This document shows, piece after piece, positions 17,160 through 27,441 of a DNA stretch of 64,000 nt. This DNA is from Deinococcus actinosclerus. GTDB lineage: Bacteria > Deinococcota > Deinococci > Deinococcales > Deinococcaceae. The notes below the pieces were generated by a model that worked only from the letters and a program-made list of their open reading frames with translations, made no database searches and was not told the DNA's origin. Position numbers and translations under genes: made by a program. How positions within the stretch are numbered: position 1 is the stretch's first letter; every line of letters starts with the position of its first letter. Where the stretch lies: NCBI RefSeq assembly GCF_001507665.1, contig NZ_CP013910.1:619501-683500 (forward strand), read 5' to 3'.

Positions 17160-18004
17160 ACGTCCTGAACATCCCGGTGGACACCGCGCTGCTGGCGGCG
17201 TGGCGCGGCTGGCTGGCCCCGGCGCGGCAGCCGTTCTACCTGACCGGGGCCGAGGCGGACGCGCTGGGTCTGGAGGCGCTGGGCCTGGAGACCGTGCCGC
17301 GCGACGGGCTGACGCTGACCCCCGAGGCGCGCGACACGATCCTGGCATGGAACATTGCCCCGGGGGCCGACCGGGTGGCGAGGCTGACCCTGGCGGACGT
17401 GGACGCCCTGGCGCCCGCGTCCCGCCGGGCGTTGCTGCGCGCGCAGGTGCGCCACGGGCGCGGGAACGTCCCGCTGGGGCGCGCCTTCCCGGACCTGGGG
17501 CTGCCGCCGGGCCGGTTCCTGTGGCGCCCCGAACAGCTGACCGCCGGGGTGCTGGCGCGGGTCGTCGCGGCGTCCGGCGCGCCCTGCCAGCGCTCGGAGG
17601 TCCCGCCGGAGGTGTGGCGCGCGGCGCAGGAGGTGCTGCCGGGCGCGCGGGCGCTGGCGGGCACGTTCCCGCAGGGCAGCGCCGGGAACTGCTTCGGGAC
17701 CGTGATGGGCGCGGCGGGGGTGCCCGGTGCGGCGGGCGAATGGATGCAGCGCGAGCCGTTCGAGGCCTTCCTGCATGAGCGCACCCGGCCCGGCGGGCGG
17801 GACGATCAGGCGGGCACGGTGCTCCTGTGGCGTTCGGCCAGTGGGCTGGCGCAGCACGCCGCCGTGACGCTGGGCGGCGGCTGGGCGCTGCACAAGGCCG
17901 CGCAGACGTGGTGGACGCCGCGCGTGGTGCTGCCCACCGCCACCCTGATCCGCGCGTCCCGCTCGGCGGGCTGGCGGCTCTCGCGCCGTCACCTGCTGGC
18001 CTGA
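17156..18004 (+). CDS. Putative NlpC/P60-like cysteine peptidase
   Basis: The 282-residue protein begins at a TTG overlapping the DinB-like stop. The C-terminal third (about residues 175-260) has the layout of an NlpC/P60 papain-like domain: a Cys in SAGNCFGTVMGAAG, a strand GTVLLWRSASG, and a His in GLAQHAAVTLGGGWALHKAAQ. The N-terminal two thirds have no recognised domain. There is no signal peptide, so a cytoplasmic amidase or acyltransferase role is possible instead of cell-wall cleavage. The assignment is remote. Confidence 0.5.
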   Translation: MNVLNIPVDTALLAAWRGWLAPARQPFYLTGAEADALGLEALGLETVPRDGLTLTPEARDTILAWNIAPGADRVARLTLADVDALAPASRRALLRAQVRHGRGNVPLGRAFPDLGLPPGRFLWRPEQLTAGVLARVVAASGAPCQRSEVPPEVWRAAQEVLPGARALAGTFPQGSAGNCFGTVMGAAGVPGAAGEWMQREPFEAFLHERTRPGGRDDQAGTVLLWRSASGLAQHAAVTLGGGWALHKAAQTWWTPRVVLPTATLIRASRSAGWRLSRRHLLA

Positions 18005-18014
18005 GCGGCTCTGG

Positions 18015-18020
18015 TAGCCT
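18015..18020 (+). promoter_or_regulatory. -10 box of a leaderless promoter (Nudix gene)
   Basis: TAGCCT ends 6 nt before the ATG at 18027. Confidence 0.5.
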
Positions 18021-18026
18021 GCGGAC

Positions 18027-18611
18027 ATGACTCACCCGAACTGGGCGGCGCTGACCGAGGACGACACGCAGCCGTGGGAGACCCTGGATTCACGTCAGCT
18101 CGTGTCGGGGTTCCGCACCGTGTTCGAGGATCGCGTGCGGCTCCCGAACGGCGCGGAGACGACCTACCAGTACCGCCCGCGCGGGCCGCGCGCTGTGTTC
18201 GTGCTGCCCGTCACGGCGCAGGGTGAGGCGGTCCTGATCCGCCAGTACCGCTACCCGCTGCGCGCGACCGTCACCGAGGTCGTCGCGGGCGGCGTGGAAC
18301 GCGGCGAGGATCTGCTCGCGGCGGCCCAGCGGGAACTCCTGGAGGAGGTGGGCGGCGCGGCCAGCGAGTGGGTGCCGCTGCCCGGCTTCTACCCGCAGCC
18401 GAGCATCAGCGGCGTGATCTTCTACCCGTTCCTGGCGCTGGGCGTCACGCTGGGCGACATGCATCACGAGTACACCGAGACCATCGAGCGGCTGGTGGTG
18501 CCCCTGGCCGAGGCGTACCGCCGCCTGGACGCCGGTGAGGTGCTGGACGGGTCGAGCAGCCTGACGATGTGGCACGCGCGGGCCGTGCTGGCCGGGCGGG
18601 GCCTCCTCTGA
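18027..18611 (+). CDS. Nudix hydrolase, ADP-ribose pyrophosphatase type
   Basis: The 194-residue protein has a complete Nudix box: GGVERGE, seven residues, then RELLEEVGG, at about residues 90-112. The tract [33 protein letters not shown], the Pro-containing turn after the box ([23 protein letters not shown]) and the length fit the NudF-like ADP-ribose or sugar-nucleotide hydrolases. It leads a short series with the YigZ gene 2 nt downstream. Confidence 0.87.
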   Translation: MTHPNWAALTEDDTQPWETLDSRQLVSGFRTVFEDRVRLPNGAETTYQYRPRGPRAVFVLPVTAQGEAVLIRQYRYPLRATVTEVVAGGVERGEDLLAAAQRELLEEVGGAASEWVPLPGFYPQPSISGVIFYPFLALGVTLGDMHHEYTETIERLVVPLAEAYRRLDAGEVLDGSSSLTMWHARAVLAGRGLL

Positions 18612-18613
18612 GC

Positions 18614-19220
<607 letters not shown>

Positions 19221-19228
<8 letters not shown>

Positions 19229-22099
19229 CCTGGCCCCCACCCCGACGCTGTCCCCACCCGCGCCGACTCCATCCGCGCCGACCCCGCCGGACCTGATCAC
19301 GCTGGGCGACCTGCACCTGGGCCGCTTCCGCAAGGTCAAATCCCTGCTGCTGCTCGTGTACGTGTCGCTCGAAGGCCCCACGCCACGCCGCCGGCTGGCG
19401 ACCCTGCTGTGGCCCGGCGCCGCCCGCCCGGAAGGCAGCCTGCGCGTGGCCCTGCACGCCCTGCGCGAGGTGTACCCCGACGCGCTGGGCGGCGAGGAGC
19501 GCCTGAGCACCCCCCTGACCGGCGACGCCGCCCGCCTGCTGACCCGGCGCGGCGAGGCCGCCTGGGACGCTTACGCCGGGCCGTTCCTGCACGGCGTGCC
19601 GCTCAGCGGCGTCTCGACCGAGTTCGAGGAGTGGGTGGAGGCGCAGCGCGAACGCCTCGCGCGGCACGTGCAGGAGGAGGCCCTGCGCGCCGCCGAGACC
19701 GCCGAACCGGGCCGCGCCGCCGACTGGGCCGCGCGGGCCTACCGCACCCCGGGCGCCCCACCGCCCGAGGCGGACCTGCTGCGCCGCGCGCTGCCGCTGA
19801 CGCTGCCCGGCTCGCCGCTGGAGGCGGAGATCCGCGCGGAACTGGGCGAACTGGACGAGGGGACGCCCACCCCGGCCTCCGCACCCCGCGTGGCCGCGCG
19901 CATGCTGGGCCGCGAGGCGGAACTCGACACGCTGCTCGCCTGGACCCTCGCCCCGCAGGGGGACCCCCCGGCAGGCGGCGCGGCCCTGATCACCGGCCCC
20001 GGCGGGATCGGCAAGAGCACCCTGACCCGCGAACTCCTGCGGGAACTGACCCGCCTGGACCGCCCCGCGACCCTCGTGGACGCCGAGGGCGCCAGCAGCG
20101 CCGCCGAACTGAGCGCCCGCCTCGGCGGCGCCCTCACGCCCGGCCAGGCCGCGCCCCCCACCCTGGCCGCCCTGAGCGACCACCTGCCCCCGCACGCCAC
20201 GGTCCTGCTGGACGGCGCGGACGCCCTGAACGACCTCCCGGACCTGCTGCGCGCCCTGCGCCGCGACCTGCCCGGCGTGCGCTGGGTGATCAGCAGCCGC
20301 CGCAGCCCCCCCGGCCTGCTGGGGGAAGGGGACCTGCTGCTGCCCCTCGCGGGCCTCCCCCAGGCTCCGCCGGAAGCGGACCTCGCGCAGATCGCCGCGA
20401 GCAGCGCCACTCAACTCTTCCTGCGCGAAGCCGCCCGCACCCGCCGCGACCTCACCCTGACCCCCGCCAACGCCGCCCTGATCGCCGGAATCACCCGCCG
20501 CCTCCACGGCCACCCCCTGGCGCTGGCCCTCGCCGCGTCCTGGCTGCGCGTCGAGCACCTCGACGCCGTGTACGCCCGCGTCCTCACCGAGGCCGCCCAG
20601 CTCACCCCGGAAGGCGGCGGCAGTGACGGCCGGCGCGGCCTGACCGCCGTCGCCCGCCGCTCCTGGGACCTCCTGACCCCGAGCAGCAACGCGCGGCGCT
20701 GCGCCTGAGCGTCACCACCGACCTCGACCCCGCCGACGCGCCCCACCTGGGCGTCCCCGCACCCCTCATCGACGAGCTCCTCACGCACAACTTCCTCGAA
20801 GCGCACCAGCCCGGCACCGAACGCCTGCGCCTGTACCCCGCGCTGCGCGGCCTCCTGACCGAACAAGCCACGGCGCACCCGGACCTGATCACGCAGGCCC
20901 GCGCCGACCACGCCCGCCACTACCTCACGTGGTTTACCGCCCAGCCCCCCGAAGCGCCCCCGGTGGACGCCGAACGCGACAACATCACGGCCGCCCTGCA
21001 CGCGGCGCTGCACAGCGGGGACGCCACCGCCGCCCAGATCGACCACTTCCTGGCGCACCACGACCGGCGCGGCCTGCACGCCAGCGGCACCGACACCTTC
21101 GCCGCCCTGGCCGACGCCGCCGAGGACCACCGCGCCCCGGACAGCGTGCAGGCCGCCGCGCAGATCGCCAGCATGTGGCTCGCGTACCGCGCCGGACGCC
21201 TGCTGGACGCCCAGACGCTCGCCGGACACTTCCTGGCCGGACCACTGGCCGCCGACCCCACCAGCCGCATGAAAGTCCTGAACACCCTGGCGTCCGTGAG
21301 AGCCACGCAGGGCCAGCTCCGTAGTGCCACGGACCTGTTCCAGCAGGCGCTGGCGCTGGCGCTGGAACTGGGTGATCAGGTCCGCGCGGTGTTCTACCGG
21401 GTGAACATCCTGTCCAGTCTGGGGTTCATCGGGAACCCAGCGCAGGTGCAGGAGGTCACGACTGAACTGCGCGCTGAATTAACGAATCTGCCCGAGGGAC
21501 TGGCCTGGATGGTCCGCGAACGCCTCCTGCAGGCCGAGCTGTACGTGCCAGGGGCCGATACGAACCGGCTCCTGACCGAAGTGCAGCAGCTCACGGAGTA
21601 CGCGGAACGAGCGGGCAACATCCACACGTTCCATCAGGCGATGCTGATGCAGGTCCGCCTGCTCCTGCGGCAGCATAAGGTGCGTCAGGCCGAACAGAAA
21701 CTGAACGACTGGCGGAAGCACCTGACCGACGACGGTCAGCCCGCTGACCGCATGGAATGGCATCTGCTCAGCGCCGAAGTGGCGTATGCCCGTGGACGGG
21801 CGGACCAGGGCCGCATGCATGCGCGTCACGTTCTGCACCTCCTGAACCAGTTCCCGCAACCGTGGGAACTGGTGGAACTGTGCCTCGTGCTGGTTGACGA
21901 CCTCGAAACGCGCGCTCCGCAGCAGACGGCGCGGCTGCTGCGGAGCATTCGGGATACCGCCTCATTGCACCAGTGGCAGCGCTGGCGGGCCGGCCAGTCT
22001 CTGATATCGCGCCTCCCAGTGGACAGCAGCAGTGAGGTCGCCGAATTTCACCTCTCTCAAGTCATGGCGTGGGTGCAAGAACAGCTCGGCACGTCCTGA
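19221..22099 (+). pseudogene. BTAD/ATPase/TPR regulator interrupted by a frameshift
   Basis: The first frame (TTG at 19221 to TGA at 20708) gives a bacterial transcriptional activation domain-like N-terminus (LGRFRKVKSLLLLVYVSLEG, WPGAARPEGSLRVALHALRE, FEEWVEAQRERLARHVQEEA). A NACHT/STAND-type ATPase follows with Walker A GPGGIGKST at residues 259-267 and VLLDGADAL as Walker B. At about 20676-20681 the frame must move by one base: LLTP then continues as EQQRAALRLSV, running open to the stop at 22099 and ending in TPR-like helices. Adding one C to the CCCC at 20677-20680 restores a single protein of about 959 residues. If the break is real, only the truncated first part would be made, plus perhaps an internal fragment. 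From about 21300 the GC bias falls. Confidence 0.7.
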
Positions 22100-22108
22100 G
22101 TGGGAGGC

Positions 22109-22549
22109 TCAGGGTCCGAGGAAGCTGGTCGGCCCACCCTCGTCGCCTCCACTCTCCAGTTCGGCGGAGGTCGAGTTCGTCAGCTGGGCAATGGTGGCCG
22201 GTTGGAACAGGGCGGGCTGTTCCGTCTTGGCGCCCTGTGGAACGCCATCGACGTAGTACAGCGGGTAACCGTTGCAGGTCTGCTGGCTGTAGTTGAACCA
22301 CTGGTCACCCGTCCGCACCTGGTGGCTGAATGTGAGTCCCTGGATGGTGGGTGGGTCGGTGACCGTCTGTAGGGGGACGTATTGTTTCACGAATGATAGG
22401 AGGTACGCCGACCAGTCGTACCCGGCAGCGACGCTCTGGCCTCCCTTCACGAGGGGGAAGACGAACAGGGCCAGATCCTTGCCCTGTCGTCTGGCGTACA
22501 GCTGGCCGTTCTTCTCGTAGATGCTGTCTTTCTGTGGACCTTCAGTCAT
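22109..22549 (-). CDS. Hypothetical protein, paralogue of the next gene
   Basis: The 146-residue protein is soluble and has no signal peptide. Its core (YLLSFVKQYVPLQTV, then TCNGYPLYYVDGVPQG, then PALFQ) lines up with the neighbouring protein at 22584-23069 (LKAFLYQYVPLPVL, TYQGWPLYLYAHDHPGQ, PHLFS), so the two are paralogues. The Y-x-G-x-PLYxY element recalls the YxFxxD repeats of COG4315 lipoproteins. That is a weak resemblance, since those are secreted. A GGAGG site precedes the ATG. The base composition is clearly less GC-rich than the surroundings. The role is unknown. Confidence 0.65.
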   Translation of the reverse strand: MTEGPQKDSIYEKNGQLYARRQGKDLALFVFPLVKGGQSVAAGYDWSAYLLSFVKQYVPLQTVTDPPTIQGLTFSHQVRTGDQWFNYSQQTCNGYPLYYVDGVPQGAKTEQPALFQPATIAQLTNSTSAELESGGDEGGPTSFLGP

Positions 22550-22583
22550 GGAACCTCCGTTGAAGTGTGGTGCGTGTTTCAGT

Positions 22584-23069
22584 TTAGGGCCCGTGGGGGC
22601 GGTGGTGCGGGCCGGGCAGCTGGGCCTGGTCCAGGCGAACCCGGCTGAACAGGTGGGGAACCTCGCCGCCGGGGACCTGGCCGGGGTGGTCGTGGGCGTA
22701 CAGGTACAGGGGCCAGCCCTGGTAGGTGGTGTGGTCCCAGGTGCGTAGCCCGTGCGGGTCGCGCGCCTGGGCGTGAACGAGTCCGGGCGGGGGGTGTGGG
22801 GCGGGCGGCAGGACGGGCAGGGGCACGTACTGGTACAGGAACGCCTTGAGGTGTTCGGGCCACTGCGCGGCGGTGAGAATGGTGTCGCCGGTCAGGAGGG
22901 CCATCTGCAGCGGCGTGAAGCGGTACAGCGCCAGCGGGCCGCGTGGCGTGTGGACGCTCAGGTGGGGGCCGTCGGTGCCCAGGTGCAGCAGATCGGCGGG
23001 CGGCAGGGGCTGGCCCAGGCGGCGGGAACCGGTGGCGTGGGGTGGGCGCGTCATGGGGCGTGGCCTCAC
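22584..23069 (-). CDS. Hypothetical protein, COG4315-like core
   Basis: The 161-residue protein is rich in Pro and His with no signal peptide. It shares with its downstream neighbour a core ending in TYQGWPLYLYAHDHPGQVPGG, which looks like one YxFxxD-type unit of COG4315 proteins. The GTG at 23069 overlaps the stop of the upstream gene as GTGA, which implies coupling; the ATG at 23054 is the alternative start. With the degenerate GGDEF gene upstream and the paralogue downstream it forms a likely three-gene unit of unknown role. Confidence 0.65.
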   Translation of the reverse strand: MRPRPMTRPPHATGSRRLGQPLPPADLLHLGTDGPHLSVHTPRGPLALYRFTPLQMALLTGDTILTAAQWPEHLKAFLYQYVPLPVLPPAPHPPPGLVHAQARDPHGLRTWDHTTYQGWPLYLYAHDHPGQVPGGEVPHLFSRVRLDQAQLPGPHHRPHGP

Positions 23070-23833
23070 AGCGCCAGGCTCGCGTGGCGGGTGGGGGCCG
23101 GGCGCAGCAGGCGGCGCAGCAGGCCGAGCGGACCGCGCGGCTGGCTGGGTGTGCCCGCGCGGTCCTGGGCGGCGGCGAGCAGGTCGGCCAGGGTGCGGCC
23201 GTCGTGTGGGGCGTCGGCGAGGCCGGTGCAGACGTCCGGCTGGCGGCCCAGGACGCTCAGGTGCTGGGCGGCGCGGCGCAGCAGGGGGGCCAGTCCGGCG
23301 GGGGTCAGCGGGTGGGGGCTGAGCAGCACGAACTCGTGGGGTCCCACGTGGTACGCGCTGGCGCTCCAGCGCTGCGCCGCCTGTTCGAGGTCACGGGCGA
23401 TGTGGCGCAGGGCCCGGTCAACGGGGGGGTCGCCGAGGTGCTGGCGGTGGTCGCGCAGGGTGGGGAGGCGCAGGGCAGCGAGGGTGGTCACGCCGTGGGT
23501 CTGGGCGGCGTCGCCGAGCAGGGCGTCGCGGGTGGGCAGCTGCGTGACGGGATCGAGGTGATAGGTGTGCACGTCCTCGATCAGGAGGAGGCGGTCGGTG
23601 TTGGGCAGGGTGCTCAGGTGCAGGCGGCACACGCGGCGGTCGCCGCTGGGGGTGAGGAGGCGGGTGTGGTGGGTGCCGTCGGCCCAGGTGGTGACGGGGG
23701 CGGGCAGGCCGGCGGGATGGAACGCCCGGGTGTAGGCGTGGTTGGGGCAGGCGTGGGTGGGGGCGTGCGCGGGCCAGCGCAGGGCGGGCACGGGCAGCAG
23801 GTGGAACAGGTCGTCTTCGAGCGGGTGGGTCAT
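23066..23833 (-). CDS. Degenerate GGDEF-domain protein
   Basis: The 255-residue protein has the outline of a GGDEF domain: [16 protein letters not shown] at about 94-109 matches the D-x-LT-x-LPNR opening, and VGPHEFVLL stands where GGDEF would be. The loss of the GG-D residues and the metal Asp makes cyclase activity unlikely. It may bind c-di-GMP or GTP, or have no nucleotide role. The N-terminal 85 residues are a PAS-like or unknown module. It heads the unit with the two COG4315-like paralogues. Confidence 0.6.
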   Translation of the reverse strand: MTHPLEDDLFHLLPVPALRWPAHAPTHACPNHAYTRAFHPAGLPAPVTTWADGTHHTRLLTPSGDRRVCRLHLSTLPNTDRLLLIEDVHTYHLDPVTQLPTRDALLGDAAQTHGVTTLAALRLPTLRDHRQHLGDPPVDRALRHIARDLEQAAQRWSASAYHVGPHEFVLLSPHPLTPAGLAPLLRRAAQHLSVLGRQPDVCTGLADAPHDGRTLADLLAAAQDRAGTPSQPRGPLGLLRRLLRPAPTRHASLAL

Positions 23834-23918
23834 GGTCGCGGGCGTCTCCCTGGGGGTGGGGGCGGCGGGGGTGGTGCCACGCAGTGTGCGGGGCGGGGCG
23901 TTAAGGGGGCGTTACCGC

Positions 23919-23924
23919 TACACT
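23919..23924 (+). promoter_or_regulatory. -10 box of a leaderless promoter (ispF)
   Basis: TACACT ends 6 nt before the ATG at 23931. Confidence 0.5.
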
Positions 23925-23930
23925 CCGGGC

Positions 23931-24428
23931 ATGAGTTCGTGGCCGTTCAGGGTTGGATTCGGGGAGGACGCGCACCGTCTGGAGGCGGGGCGGCGGCTGG
24001 TGCTGGGCGGCGTGGAGATCGGGCACGCGGAGCTGGGAGCGGTGGCGCACAGTGACGGGGACGCCGTGCTGCACGTGGTGGCCGACGCGCTGCTGTCGGG
24101 GCTGGCGCTGGGGGATATCGGGGGGTACTTCCCGGACACGGCCGAGCAGTGGCGCGGGATGGACTCGCGCGTGATCGTGGAGCGGGCGCTGGCGCTGGTG
24201 CAGGAACGCGGCTGGGTGCCGGTGAACGTGGCGGTGGTGGTGACGCTGGACCGCCCGAAGCTGGGGCCGCTGCGCGCGGAGATCGCGCGGTCGGTGGCGG
24301 CGCTGCTCGCGCTGCCGGAAGGGGACGTGGGCGTGAGTTTCAAGACCTCCGAGGGACTGGCGCCGCTGCACGTGCAGACTCGGGCGACGGTGCTGCTGGC
24401 GCGCGTGGCGGAGGCCGGGGGTGAGTGA
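23931..24428 (+). CDS. ispF: 2-C-methyl-D-erythritol 2,4-cyclodiphosphate synthase
   Basis: The 165-residue protein is a full-length IspF of the non-mevalonate isoprenoid pathway, forming the cyclic diphosphate with release of CMP. The metal ligands are D13-x-H15 (GEDAHRL) and the His in [32 protein letters not shown] and [12 protein letters not shown] complete the trimer active site. Its stop overlaps the GTG start of trmL by 8 nt, so the two genes form an operon. Confidence 0.94.
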   Translation: MSSWPFRVGFGEDAHRLEAGRRLVLGGVEIGHAELGAVAHSDGDAVLHVVADALLSGLALGDIGGYFPDTAEQWRGMDSRVIVERALALVQERGWVPVNVAVVVTLDRPKLGPLRAEIARSVAALLALPEGDVGVSFKTSEGLAPLHVQTRATVLLARVAEAGGE

Positions 24429-24888
24429 GGGGACGCCGCTGCTGCGCGTGGTGCTGTTCGAGCCGGAGAAGGCCGGGAACGTGGGCAACGTGGCGCGTAC
24501 CTGCGCCGTGCTGGGCGCGGACCTGCACCTGATCCGCCCGTTCGGCTTCCACCTGCACGACCGCGAGTTCCGCCGCGCGGTGATGGACTACCTGGAGGGA
24601 GTGACGCTGCGCGAGCACGCCAGCTGGACGGCCTTCCAGGGCACGCTGGAGCCGGGCGCGCGGGTGTGGGCGTTCAGCACGCACGCGACCGAACTGCACA
24701 CCCGGGCGGGCTTCCGGCGGGGGGATTACCTGCTGTTCGGGCCGGAATCGCGCGGGCTGCCCGCGTGGCTGCGCGACGCTCTGCCGAAACTGAAGCTGCC
24801 GCAGCCGGGCGGGGGCCGCAGCCTGAACCTGAGTGTCGCGGCGGGCGTGGCGGCGTTCGAGGCCGGGCGGCAGATCGAGGGCTGGTGA
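24421..24888 (+). CDS. trmL: tRNA (cytidine/uridine-2'-O-)-methyltransferase TrmL
   Basis: The 155-residue SPOUT methyltransferase has motif 1 ([20 protein letters not shown]), motif 2 ([12 protein letters not shown]) and motif 3 ([19 protein letters not shown]), whose knot binds S-adenosylmethionine. Its small size without extra domains fits TrmL, which methylates the wobble nucleotide of certain tRNA-Leu species. Other small SPOUT enzymes are possible. It is translated from a GTG overlapping the end of ispF. Confidence 0.9.
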   Translation: MSEGTPLLRVVLFEPEKAGNVGNVARTCAVLGADLHLIRPFGFHLHDREFRRAVMDYLEGVTLREHASWTAFQGTLEPGARVWAFSTHATELHTRAGFRRGDYLLFGPESRGLPAWLRDALPKLKLPQPGGGRSLNLSVAAGVAAFEAGRQIEGW

Positions 24889-24922
24889 GGCCGGGCGCCC
24901 CGGTCATGGGGGCGCCCCTCAC
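24885..24922 (+). terminator. Terminator after the ispF-trmL operon
   Basis: A strong 9-bp stem (24893-24901 with 24909-24917) is extended by flanking GTGAGG and CCTCAC, which pair in an alternative register. It starts at the trmL stop codon, with no clear T-run. Confidence 0.5.
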
Positions 24923-24973
24923 AGGTCAAGATTTCCCTTGACGTTGATGTATCTGCCGGGTGACCCGGCTGCA

Positions 24974-24979
24974 TAGATT
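24974..24979 (+). promoter_or_regulatory. -10 box before the diguanylate cyclase gene
   Basis: TAGATT ends 8 nt before the ATG at 24988. Confidence 0.4.
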
Positions 24980-24987
24980 GACGGGTA

Positions 24988-26016
24988 ATGTCCCGTCCGC
25001 CCGCCCCCTTCACCGATTCACCCGGCAGCCCGCCGAAGCGGCTGTCCTCCGCCTACTTTCAGGTGGCCGTGATGTCCTGCGCCTCGCACGGGGCGCTGCT
25101 GCTGTTCGACTGGGTGCACGGCGGCCAGCACCTGGGCGTCCTGTTCAGCGCCCTGCTCGTCAGCGTGATCCTGGCCGCGCTGCTGGCCTGGGGGTGGCTG
25201 CCGCTCCACCTGCTCAGGGGCGCGCTGGCCTGGTCACTGCCGGTCTGGGTGCTGGCCCTGGTGGCGGTCGCGGCCATCCAGACCGGGCAGGTCCCCGCGC
25301 CGTATTTCCTGACACTGGCGATCGTGACGGCGGTGCTGCGCGCCACGCTGCCCGCCCGGCCCGCCGCGCGCGCCACGCTGGCCCTGATGACCGCTGCCGG
25401 CGGCGTGGTCCTGGGGTGGGCGCCGGATCAGACGCCGCTGCTGATCAACGCGGCGTTCCTGGCCGGATTGATCGGGTTCCTGGCCGAGCATGGCGTGACC
25501 CTGCACGCCGAGCGGCAGTACAGCGAGGCGCTGCGGGTCCTGGCCGCCACCGACGCCCTGACCGGTACCCTGAACCGGCGCGGGGGCGAGGTGGCCCTGA
25601 AGGCCCTGATGCAGGAGGCGCGGCTGGGGCAGGTGGCGGCGCTGCTCCTCGACATCGACCGCTTCAAGGGCATCAACGACCGGTTCGGGCACGCGGCCGG
25701 TGACGAGGTCCTCGCGCAGGTGGCGCGCGCGGCCGGCCGGGCGGCGGGCCCGGACGTGACCGTGATCCGCTGGGGCGGGGAGGAATTCCTGCTCGCCTGG
25801 TCCGCCGTGCAGCCCGCGCAGGCGCACGAGGTGGCGGCCCGGGTCGTGCGGGCCGTGCGCGCCGTGCGGGTGCCGGGGCAGGGCCAGGGGCCGGCGGTGA
25901 CCGTCAGCGCGGGGCTGGCCTTTGCCGACGAGGTGCACGGACTCGAGGCGCTGGTGCAGCTGGCCGATCAGCGGATGTACGCCGCCAAACAGGCCGGTGG
26001 GGACCGCTGGCAGTGA
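24988..26016 (+). CDS. Membrane-bound diguanylate cyclase (GGDEF)
   Basis: The 342-residue protein has about five to six membrane helices in residues 25-170 and a C-terminal GGDEF domain from about 180. That domain begins LAATDALTGTLNRRGGEVALK, has the metal Asp region LLLDIDRFKGINDRFGHAAGD, and has an intact RWGGEEF signature. It should make cyclic di-GMP from two GTP. The N-terminal membrane part has no named sensor fold and may detect a membrane or redox signal. Confidence 0.87.
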   Translation: MSRPPAPFTDSPGSPPKRLSSAYFQVAVMSCASHGALLLFDWVHGGQHLGVLFSALLVSVILAALLAWGWLPLHLLRGALAWSLPVWVLALVAVAAIQTGQVPAPYFLTLAIVTAVLRATLPARPAARATLALMTAAGGVVLGWAPDQTPLLINAAFLAGLIGFLAEHGVTLHAERQYSEALRVLAATDALTGTLNRRGGEVALKALMQEARLGQVAALLLDIDRFKGINDRFGHAAGDEVLAQVARAAGRAAGPDVTVIRWGGEEFLLAWSAVQPAQAHEVAARVVRAVRAVRVPGQGQGPAVTVSAGLAFADEVHGLEALVQLADQRMYAAKQAGGDRWQ

Positions 26017-26103
26017 CCCTGCGGCGGCGGAATTGAAACGCGACCGCGGCGTGTGCTGACGGCCCGAACGGGACGCTGGGACCCCCCTCATCCGGGCGCC
26101 CGG

Positions 26104-26109
26104 TAGAGT
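26104..26109 (+). promoter_or_regulatory. -10 box of a leaderless promoter (aminopeptidase)
   Basis: TAGAGT ends 7 nt before the ATG at 26117; the upstream in-frame GTG at 26108 overlaps the box and is rejected as start. Confidence 0.45.
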
Positions 26110-26116
26110 GACCACC

Positions 26117-27364
26117 ATGACCTCAACTGATTTCCAGGCGCGACTGGCGCGCTACGCTGAACTGCTCGTCCGGACCGGCGTGAACCTCCCGCAGGGTGGC
26201 AAGGTCCGCGTGAGTGCGCCGGTCGAGGCGACCGAACTGGCGCGGCTGGTCGCGCGCGCCGCGTACCGGGCCGGGGCGGCCGACGTGCGCGTCACGTACC
26301 ACGATCCTCACCTGGGGCTGGCGCTGTTCGAGGACGGTTCGGACGACGCCGTGAACCACCTGCCCGCGTGGCACGCGCAGGAGGCCGAGGCGATGGTGGA
26401 TGGGGGCTACGCGTCCATCGGGATCATCGGCGAGGACCCCTCGCTGCTGGCGGGCGTGGACCCCGCGCGCATCGCGGCGCGCAGCAAGCTGGTTGCGCAG
26501 GCCATGCGCCGGGTCAGCGAGGCGACCGGCAGTTTCCGCGTGAACTGGACGGTCGCCGCGATGGCCACGCCCGCCTGGGCGGCCCGCGTGTACCCGGAAC
26601 TGCCGCGGGAGGAGGCCGTGGCGCGCTTGTGGGACGACATCTTCACGGTCACCCGCGCCGATCAGCCCGACCCGGTGGCCGCGTGGGACGCGCACCTGAC
26701 CCGCCTGGAACGCCTGACCACCCACCTGAACGGCCGGCAGTACGCCGCCGTGCACCTGAAGAGCGACCTGGGGACCGACCTGACCGTGGGCCTCGCGGAG
26801 AACCACGTGTGGCAGGGCGGCGCGGAGACCGCGCAGAACGGCGTGCGCGGCGTGCCGAACCTTCCCACCGACGAGGTGTTCACTGCCCCGCACCGGGAGC
26901 GCGTGGACGGCGTGGCGGTCGCCAGCAAACCCCTGAGTGCGCGTGGGCAGCTCATCGAGGGCATCCGCATGCGCTTCGAGGCGGGCCGCGCCGTCGAGGT
27001 CAGCGCCACGCGCGGCGAGGAGACCCTGAAAGCCCTGATCGCCACCGACGAGGGCGCCGCCCGCCTGGGCGAGGTGGCCCTGGTGCCCGCCAGCGCGCCC
27101 GTCGCGCAGACCGGGACGCTGTTCCTGAACACCCTGTTCGACGAGAATGCCGCGTCGCACATCGCGCTGGGCCGCTGCTACCCCACGAACGTGCAGGGCG
27201 GCACCGACCCCGCCACGCTGAATGCCGCGGGCGGGAACCACGACAGCCTGATCCACGTGGACTGGATGATCGGCACGCCCGCCACCGACGTGGACGGCAT
27301 CACGAAGGACGGCGCCCGCGAGCCGCTGATGCGCGCGGGCGAGTGGGTCATCGAAGGGCTGTAA
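26117..27364 (+). CDS. M29-family metallo-aminopeptidase
   Basis: The 415-residue protein is a thermophilic-type aminopeptidase (M29). Family marks are [21 protein letters not shown] at the start, [11 protein letters not shown], the metal-binding [12 protein letters not shown] segment ([20 protein letters not shown]), [15 protein letters not shown], and the final [16 protein letters not shown]. It removes N-terminal residues from peptides in the cytoplasm using two metal ions, often Co or Mn. The end faces a convergent gene across a shared terminator. Confidence 0.9.
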   Translation: MTSTDFQARLARYAELLVRTGVNLPQGGKVRVSAPVEATELARLVARAAYRAGAADVRVTYHDPHLGLALFEDGSDDAVNHLPAWHAQEAEAMVDGGYASIGIIGEDPSLLAGVDPARIAARSKLVAQAMRRVSEATGSFRVNWTVAAMATPAWAARVYPELPREEAVARLWDDIFTVTRADQPDPVAAWDAHLTRLERLTTHLNGRQYAAVHLKSDLGTDLTVGLAENHVWQGGAETAQNGVRGVPNLPTDEVFTAPHRERVDGVAVASKPLSARGQLIEGIRMRFEAGRAVEVSATRGEETLKALIATDEGAARLGEVALVPASAPVAQTGTLFLNTLFDENAASHIALGRCYPTNVQGGTDPATLNAAGGNHDSLIHVDWMIGTPATDVDGITKDGAREPLMRAGEWVIEGL

Positions 27365-27390
27365 CCGGCAGGCACAGCGCCGGGACAGCA

Positions 27391-27428
27391 CAGGGGGAGG
27401 GTGGCCGCAGTTGGCTCCCCTCCCCCTG
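27391..27428. terminator. Bidirectional terminator
   Basis: A perfect 11-bp stem (27391-27401 with 27418-27428) with a 16-nt loop lies between the convergent aminopeptidase and ferritin-like genes. Confidence 0.7.
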
Positions 27429-27441
27429 AACTGCGCGGGAT

